NCBI GenBank assembly: GCA_900555605.1
Contig: USLW01000139.1
Location: forward strand, 1-6,001
Length of the DNA stretch: 6,001 bases
From: an uncultured Clostridium sp.
GTDB lineage: Bacteria > Bacillota > Clostridia > UBA1212 > UBA1255
Direction: 5' to 3'
The position numbers were made by a program, and so were the translations under genes. Shown here piece by piece: positions 5,800 through 6,001 of this stretch. How positions within the stretch are numbered: position 1 is the first letter of the stretch; each line of letters starts with the position of its first letter. Below the pieces are notes generated by a model. That model was not told the origin of the DNA and made no database searches. It worked only from the letters and a program-made list of their open reading frames with translations.

Positions 5800-6001
5800 T
5801 TACTGCTTCTGCGTCTGTGGGCCGGCCGGCCGGATTCCTGCGATGAGATTCCGGATGTTGTAATAGGAAACCGCGCCTGCCAAGACGGCTGCGTTTTCAT
5901 CGTCCGGATATTCTCCGGCCTCCAGCCATTTGCCGATGACATCGCAGAGAATGCGGCGGAAATAGTCGTGCCGCGCATAGGATAAAAAGCTGCGGCTGTC
6001 C
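5800..6001 (-). CDS. uxaC: Uronate isomerase (glucuronate/galacturonate isomerase), C-terminal part
   Basis: Only the last 66 codons are in the window; the 5' part lies beyond base 6001. The fragment begins [20 protein letters not shown], the highly conserved C-terminal signature of UxaC (E. coli has a near-identical [21 protein letters not shown], from memory). It continues with a [13 protein letters not shown] segment and a final helix YYNIRNLI in place of the usual NNAxxYF ending. After that comes an additional tail of about 13 residues, [12 protein letters not shown], encoded partly by a GGCC-repeat (5819-5833). UxaC is a cytoplasmic amidohydrolase-fold enzyme that interconverts D-glucuronate with D-fructuronate and D-galacturonate with D-tagaturonate, the entry step of hexuronate breakdown. 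It is the first gene seen of the operon leading into the SDR gene. The open frame ends at TAA 5802-5800. Confidence 0.9.
   Translation of the reverse strand, partial: DSRSFLSYARHDYFRRILCDVIGKWLEAGEYPDDENAAVLAGAVSYYNIRNLIAGIRPAGPQTQKQ

Noticed and set aside
5718..5978. 86-codon minus-strand frame at the right end
   Set aside because: It is in a different frame from the clear UxaC C-terminus on the same strand and is rich in Ser, Arg and Pro without family motifs.
1..6001. CRISPR arrays, tRNA or rRNA genes, insertion sequences
   Set aside because: No repeat-spacer pattern, RNA gene structure, transposase frame or paired terminal repeats were seen on either strand.

Overview
The window reads as chromosomal DNA from an anaerobic, spore-forming Firmicute, most likely a Clostridia member of the Lachnospiraceae or Oscillospiraceae kind. 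The reasons are AGGAGG-type ribosome binding sites on most genes, TTG starts, a collagen-like (Gly-Pro-X) surface protein, and a uronate-catabolism operon of the Bacillus/Clostridia type. The assignment to a group is inference; no rRNA or other marker gene is present.

Left block (1-1387, minus strand). A glycosyltransferase family 2 protein with a TPR-like tail (255-1328) is followed 99 bp downstream by the start of a collagen-like gene (155 to beyond base 1). The collagen-like gene begins with TTG behind a perfect AGGAGG. It encodes a very cysteine-rich N-terminus (11 Cys in residues 12-35) that runs directly into Gly-Pro-Thr/Met triplets. Upstream of the glycosyltransferase is a complete match to the sporulation sigma-K promoter pattern (AC-N17-CATAnnnTA). 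Together this looks like a mother-cell-expressed spore-surface glycoprotein unit, similar in layout to sgtA-bclA3 of Clostridioides difficile.

Middle (1388-2793). A plus-strand TIM-barrel sugar isomerase/epimerase (1509-2360) has its own strong sigma-A promoter (TTGACT-N17-TATATT). A 433-bp intergenic stretch follows. It contains a hairpin at the end of the plus gene, a 28-codon minus-strand remnant of an XRE-type helix-turn-helix regulator (2439-2525), and a strong intrinsic terminator (2738-2771) that serves the operon arriving from the right.

Right block (2794-6001, minus strand). One operon, in order of transcription: uxaC (glucuronate/galacturonate isomerase, only its C-terminal 66 residues in the window), an SDR-family fructuronate reductase (uxuB-like), a second TIM-barrel isomerase/epimerase, and a Gfo/Idh/MocA NAD(P)-dependent oxidoreductase, then the terminator. 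UxaC and UxuB give the first two steps of hexuronate breakdown. UxaC converts D-glucuronate to D-fructuronate (or D-galacturonate to D-tagaturonate), and UxuB reduces fructuronate to D-mannonate. The Gfo/Idh oxidoreductase plus TIM-barrel pair resembles gene pairs that oxidise a sugar ring at C3 and then isomerise or eliminate. It may prepare an unusual uronide or glycoside for this pathway; that role is inferred, not shown.
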